NCBI GenBank assembly: GCA_021852245.1
Contig: JAJZNY010000237.1
Location: forward strand, 1-6,663
Length of the DNA stretch: 6,663 bases
Direction: 5' to 3'
From: Planctomycetota bacterium
GTDB lineage: Bacteria > Planctomycetota > Phycisphaerae > WQYP01
This document shows, in pieces, positions 5,930 through 6,663 of the stretch. The first letter of the stretch is position 1. The number at the start of each line of letters is the position of its first letter. The notes under the pieces were generated by a model, which worked only from the letters and a program-made list of their open reading frames with translations, was not told the origin of the DNA and did not search any database. Made by a program: the position numbers and the translations under genes.

Positions 5930-6663
5930 CTATCCCAGAGGCGTAAGCTCGAAGTACTTGATCGTAGCTGAGAAAAAGTTAGTGGACGCGTTAAATTTGA
6001 TAACGTTAGGCCCCTTCTTCAAGGTGATATCAACCGGCTTTGTTTTTTGCCATTCTCCATCGGTCCACTGCATCGTCATTGGCGTCGGGCGGGCAGAGTG
6101 ATTGACTGTGACCGCTAAAAGTCCGGTCGGCTTAAGAACAACGATTTTTGCGGTCAAGGCATACTTGCCCGCATGAGGGGCCTGAACAACATAGGTAAGT
6201 GTTGGTGCCGGGTTGACATCGCTTTGTTTCGTCCACGGATGGACATGTCGGTAATAATGAAGTTGCAGACCGCCGAGATAACTTTTAACAAAAACAGCAC
6301 CCCGAATGTTCGTTTTTGGCTTAGAGCAGGCAGCCACAGGAATATGGATGTCTCCCTGCTGATCAACCGAAATCTTATACGCGGATGGTGGGACGGGTTG
6401 CGCCTCAACCTTCTCGGCAAGGGTTGGACCATACTTCGCCATCAGCTTTTTATAGTAATGGACGCAGGTCGGCTGCAATAGGTTCTGGAAATGATTGGGG
6501 CCGTATTTGTTCAAGGTCGCGACCGGTGCATGGGAGGCGGCAACAATGGCCCGCTCTTCGCAGTCGGCCAAGGCGTACCAAAAACCGCCGGTACCGGGCA
6601 CCATCCCATTCGGAGCCTTTTCGCCAAGTGCTGCACCAATCCATTGTAATCGCAGTGCCTTCA
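5930..6663 (-). CDS. C-terminal part of an exported-type protein with a carbohydrate-binding-like domain
   Basis: The frame is open from the right edge to the TAG at 5932-5930 and gives the last 243 residues; the start is outside, so the internal ATG at 6604 should not be taken as the real start. Residues 1-90 look helical, with PGTGGFWYALADCEERAIVA (22-41) and LLQPTCVHYYKKLMAKYGP (61-79), and I do not recognise a family there. Residues 97-243 are beta-rich: DIHIPVAACSKP, then GAVFVKSYLGGLQLHYY, then GKYALTAKIVVL, then a Trp-rich stretch ending in LKKGPNVIKFN and ATIKYFELTP. The pattern of GKYxLTA, LKxGxN and a final IKxFxLTP recalls CBM6/35-like beta-sandwiches and the ends of large secreted planctomycete proteins of unknown function. 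It lies 384 bases upstream of the esterase start on the same strand and probably belongs to the same locus but a separate transcript. Confidence 0.75.
   Translation of the reverse strand, partial: KALRLQWIGAALGEKAPNGMVPGTGGFWYALADCEERAIVAASHAPVATLNKYGPNHFQNLLQPTCVHYYKKLMAKYGPTLAEKVEAQPVPPSAYKISVDQQGDIHIPVAACSKPKTNIRGAVFVKSYLGGLQLHYYRHVHPWTKQSDVNPAPTLTYVVQAPHAGKYALTAKIVVLKPTGLLAVTVNHSARPTPMTMQWTDGEWQKTKPVDITLKKGPNVIKFNASTNFFSATIKYFELTPLG

Noticed and set aside
1..6663. CRISPR array, IS element, tRNA or attachment site
   Set aside because: No regularly spaced repeats, transposase motifs, terminal inverted repeats or cloverleaf-like sequence were seen on either strand.

Overview
The window is part of a bacterial polysaccharide-degradation locus. 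Most of it is two adjacent, complete, exported enzyme genes on the minus strand: a sialate O-acetylesterase-like (SASA/DUF303) protein of about 629 residues (3656-5545) and, downstream, a GH31 glycoside hydrolase of 837 residues (1014-3527) whose active-site motifs look like those of alpha-xylosidases. A third minus-strand gene enters from the right edge (5930-6663). It ends in a beta-rich, carbohydrate-binding-like domain, and its catalytic or main part lies outside the window. At the left edge, the last 34 codons of a plus-strand gene (2-106) end in a helical tail like those of bacterial sulfatases, but this fragment is too short to identify firmly.

Layout from left to right: a partial plus-strand gene; a 907-base convergent intergenic region that holds a signal-peptide-like ORF broken by an apparent one-base frameshift, a G+C-rich hairpin and a probable terminator for the GH31 gene; the GH31 gene; a 128-base gap with a strong ribosome binding site; the SASA esterase gene; a 384-base gap with a candidate promoter and a candidate terminator; and the 3' part of the third minus-strand gene. 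Transcription of the minus-strand genes runs from right to left. The esterase and GH31 genes have no convincing terminator between them and probably form a two-gene operon.

The organism is probably a planctomycete or a related PVC-group bacterium (Planctomycetota/Verrucomicrobiota). This is an inference from moderate G+C content, loosely packed genes, the pairing of exported GH31 and SASA enzymes, and the style of the C-terminal domain in the right-edge protein. No rRNA or other phylogenetic marker is present.

A working model is that the esterase removes acetyl groups from a plant- or alga-type polysaccharide while the GH31 enzyme trims alpha-linked xylose or glucose side chains, as in breakdown of acetylated xyloglucan. 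The most notable sequence feature is that the esterase keeps its catalytic serine and histidine motifs but departs from the family pattern at two other active-site blocks. I found no CRISPR array, mobile element, tRNA, defence system or clearly new type of system in this window.
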